From Elusimicrobiota bacterium (lineage in GTDB: Bacteria; Elusimicrobiota; Elusimicrobia; UBA1565; UBA9628), in the NCBI GenBank assembly GCA_027327915.1, contig DAHVWT010000004.1, positions 1-60,751 on the forward strand: a stretch of 60,751 bases of DNA, given 5' to 3'. Position numbers and translations under genes: made by a program. Shown one piece after another: positions 59,662 to 60,751 of this stretch (the first letter of the stretch is position 1; every line of letters begins with the position of its first letter). The notes beneath the pieces are model-generated. The model was not told where the DNA came from and searched no databases. It saw only the letters and a list, made by a program, of their open reading frames with translations.

Positions 59662-60083
59662 ACTTCAATCCCTTCAAATGGAAAGGCGCCAAGCGCCAAA
59701 AACCGCTCCTCCTTCATGCGGACGACGAGGAGGTCAACACCGCCCTCGTCCGGGCGATCCTGGAGGATCTCCCGATCGAGATCGTCAACGCCGAGGATGG
59801 CGCCGGCGCCGTTCAAAAGGCGAGGAGCCTGATGCCGGAGCTCATCCTGCTCGACGTCCAGATGCCCGGCCTCGACGGTCTCGACGCCTGTTCCATGATC
59901 AAGAAAGACCCCAAGACCGCCCCCATCCCCGTCTACATGCTCACGGCCCTCGACCGGTTGAAGGACATGGAAAAGGCGATCGCCTGGGGCGCCAACGGCT
60001 ACTTGACAAAGCCTATCGAACCGGGCAAGCTCGCGGCCCTTGTCACAAAAATCCTTCTCCCGTCGGCTCCAGCCCCCCAATGA
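59658..60083 (+). CDS. Stand-alone receiver-domain protein
   Basis: 141 residues: an 18-residue basic start then one receiver domain with D22-D23, phosphoacceptor Asp66 (ILLDVQMP), T96 region (MLTAL) and Lys118 (YLTKPIE). No output domain, so it works by protein contact like CheY or as a phosphate relay. It overlaps the ABC exporter stop and the methyltransferase start by 4 nt each, so it is made together with both. Confidence 0.9.
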   Translation: MNFNPFKWKGAKRQKPLLLHADDEEVNTALVRAILEDLPIEIVNAEDGAGAVQKARSLMPELILLDVQMPGLDGLDACSMIKKDPKTAPIPVYMLTALDRLKDMEKAIAWGANGYLTKPIEPGKLAALVTKILLPSAPAPQ

Positions 60084-60751
60084 GCCACGGGCACCTTTCG
60101 ATCGCGCAAGCCTTGGGGCGCCCGCCGGGCCTCTTGCGCATGGTCGAGAAGATCATGGGCGGCGAGGGCCCCCGGCTGCGGGCCATCCGAGAGGAGAGCG
60201 CGCGCCGGAGGCTGCCGCCGATCTCCATCGGACCCGAAGAGGGGAAAATCCTGGAGTTTCTGGTGAAGGCGTCCGGCGCCCGAAAGGCCGTCGAGATCGG
60301 AACGCTGGGGGGCTACTCCGCCGCATGGATCGCCCGGGCGCTGCCGAGAAATGGGATCCTAAGGACGGTGGAAGCATCCCCGGTCCACGCCGCCGTCGCC
60401 CGCGAAAACCTCCGGCGCGCGGGCCTCTCAGGCAAAGCGGTGGTTTGCGAGGGGCCGGCTCTCCAGGTGCTGCCCGGGCTCTCGGAGCTGGGCCCTTACG
60501 ATTTCTGCTTCATCGACGCCGATAAGGCGAACTACGCGAAGTATCTTGCCTGGGCCGTCAAAAACGTGCGCTCCGGCGGCATCGTCGCGGGCGACAACGC
60601 CTACCTTTTCGGCAAGCTGCATCTTTCGCCCGCGCAAGCGGGAGAGGACGCCGCCGGGGCGGCGGCGATGCGGCGTTTCCTCACGATGCTGTCCGACCCT
60701 CGCTATTTCGCGGCCTCGGCCATGATCCCGACCCCGGAAGGAATGGCCGTC
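60080..60751 (+). CDS. O-methyltransferase (COMT-like), 3' truncated by window end
   Basis: 224 codons are visible from ATG 60080; no stop before the end of the window. SAM-binding motif I is AVEIGTLGGYSAAW, with VEASP (acidic end of strand 2) and the metal-binding FIDADKANYAKYLAWA, then GGIVAGDNAYLFGKL. This is the family 3 O-methyltransferase pattern (catechol and caffeoyl-CoA type), cation-dependent. Family length is about 220, so only a few C-terminal residues are missing. Overlaps the receiver gene by ATGA. Confidence 0.88.
   Translation, partial: MSHGHLSIAQALGRPPGLLRMVEKIMGGEGPRLRAIREESARRRLPPISIGPEEGKILEFLVKASGARKAVEIGTLGGYSAAWIARALPRNGILRTVEASPVHAAVARENLRRAGLSGKAVVCEGPALQVLPGLSELGPYDFCFIDADKANYAKYLAWAVKNVRSGGIVAGDNAYLFGKLHLSPAQAGEDAAGAAAMRRFLTMLSDPRYFAASAMIPTPEGMAV

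Noticed and set aside
1-60751. CRISPR array, prophage, transposon or integrase
   Set aside because: No spaced direct-repeat array, transposase, integrase or terminal inverted repeats were seen, and the tRNA genes show no attachment-site duplication.

Overview
This 60.75 kb window is chromosomal core DNA of a GC-rich, diderm (Gram-negative) bacterium. Genes are tightly packed, often with 4-nt start/stop overlaps and many GTG/TTG starts. LolA, TolQ/TolR/TonB-like proteins and a meso-diaminopimelate-type MurE point to an outer membrane and DAP peptidoglycan. I cannot name the phylum from sequence alone; Elusimicrobiota or a neighbouring little-cultured diderm phylum would fit, but this is an inference. 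I saw no prophage, insertion sequence, CRISPR array or rRNA.

Layout. 1-12153 (+): the division/cell-wall cluster ftsL-like, ftsI, murE, murF, mraY, murD, ftsW, murG, running directly into surE and aspS. 12143-16302 (+): an SGNH-hydrolase/TPR protein, a PhzF-family protein and a membrane metallophosphoesterase, with tRNA-Ala(CGC) on the minus strand between the first two. 16400-18591 (+): two translationally coupled coiled-coil proteins behind their own promoter. 27759-18618 (-): gmk, an omega-like RNA polymerase subunit, a family 4 uracil-DNA glycosylase, a methyltransferase, priA, tyrS, a FecR-domain protein with an arginine-rich tail, a cobalamin-type acyl-CoA mutase large subunit and mltG. 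27797-38196 (+): cinA, then rpsO-pnp-accB-ftsK-lolA-rodZ-pgsA and a predicted outer-membrane protein. 47400-38214 (-): MoxR, DUF58, a BatA/DUF4159 protein, a second VWA membrane protein and a DUF2723/TPR membrane protein. 47452-51192 (+): a GT39-like membrane protein, then tolQ-tolR-tonB-like and a small membrane protein; tRNA-Ser(GCU) follows on the minus strand. 51577-60751 (+, one minus gene): a signalling-rich stretch with an OmpR-type regulator, an Ig-like protein, two double-ACT proteins, a YtxH protein, a possible degenerate ATPase-fold protein, two histidine kinases (one with an N-terminal receiver), an EEP-family hydrolase on the minus strand, an ABC exporter, a lone receiver protein and a truncated O-methyltransferase.

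How they work together. The first block makes lipid II and septal peptidoglycan; MltG, RodZ and FtsK add glycan termination, cell shape and chromosome segregation. rpsO-pnp and gmk with the omega-like gene are classical expression genes. The most notable points are: an acyl-CoA mutase whose two substrate-selecting residues are those of isobutyryl-CoA mutase rather than methylmalonyl-CoA mutase; a 10-bp tandem repeat inside the signal-peptide codons of a predicted outer-membrane protein (a possible phase-variable switch); an operon with three consecutive MIDAS proteins behind a MoxR ATPase; a coupled coiled-coil pair of unknown function; and a signalling block with two stand-alone double-ACT proteins and long perfect intergenic hairpins.
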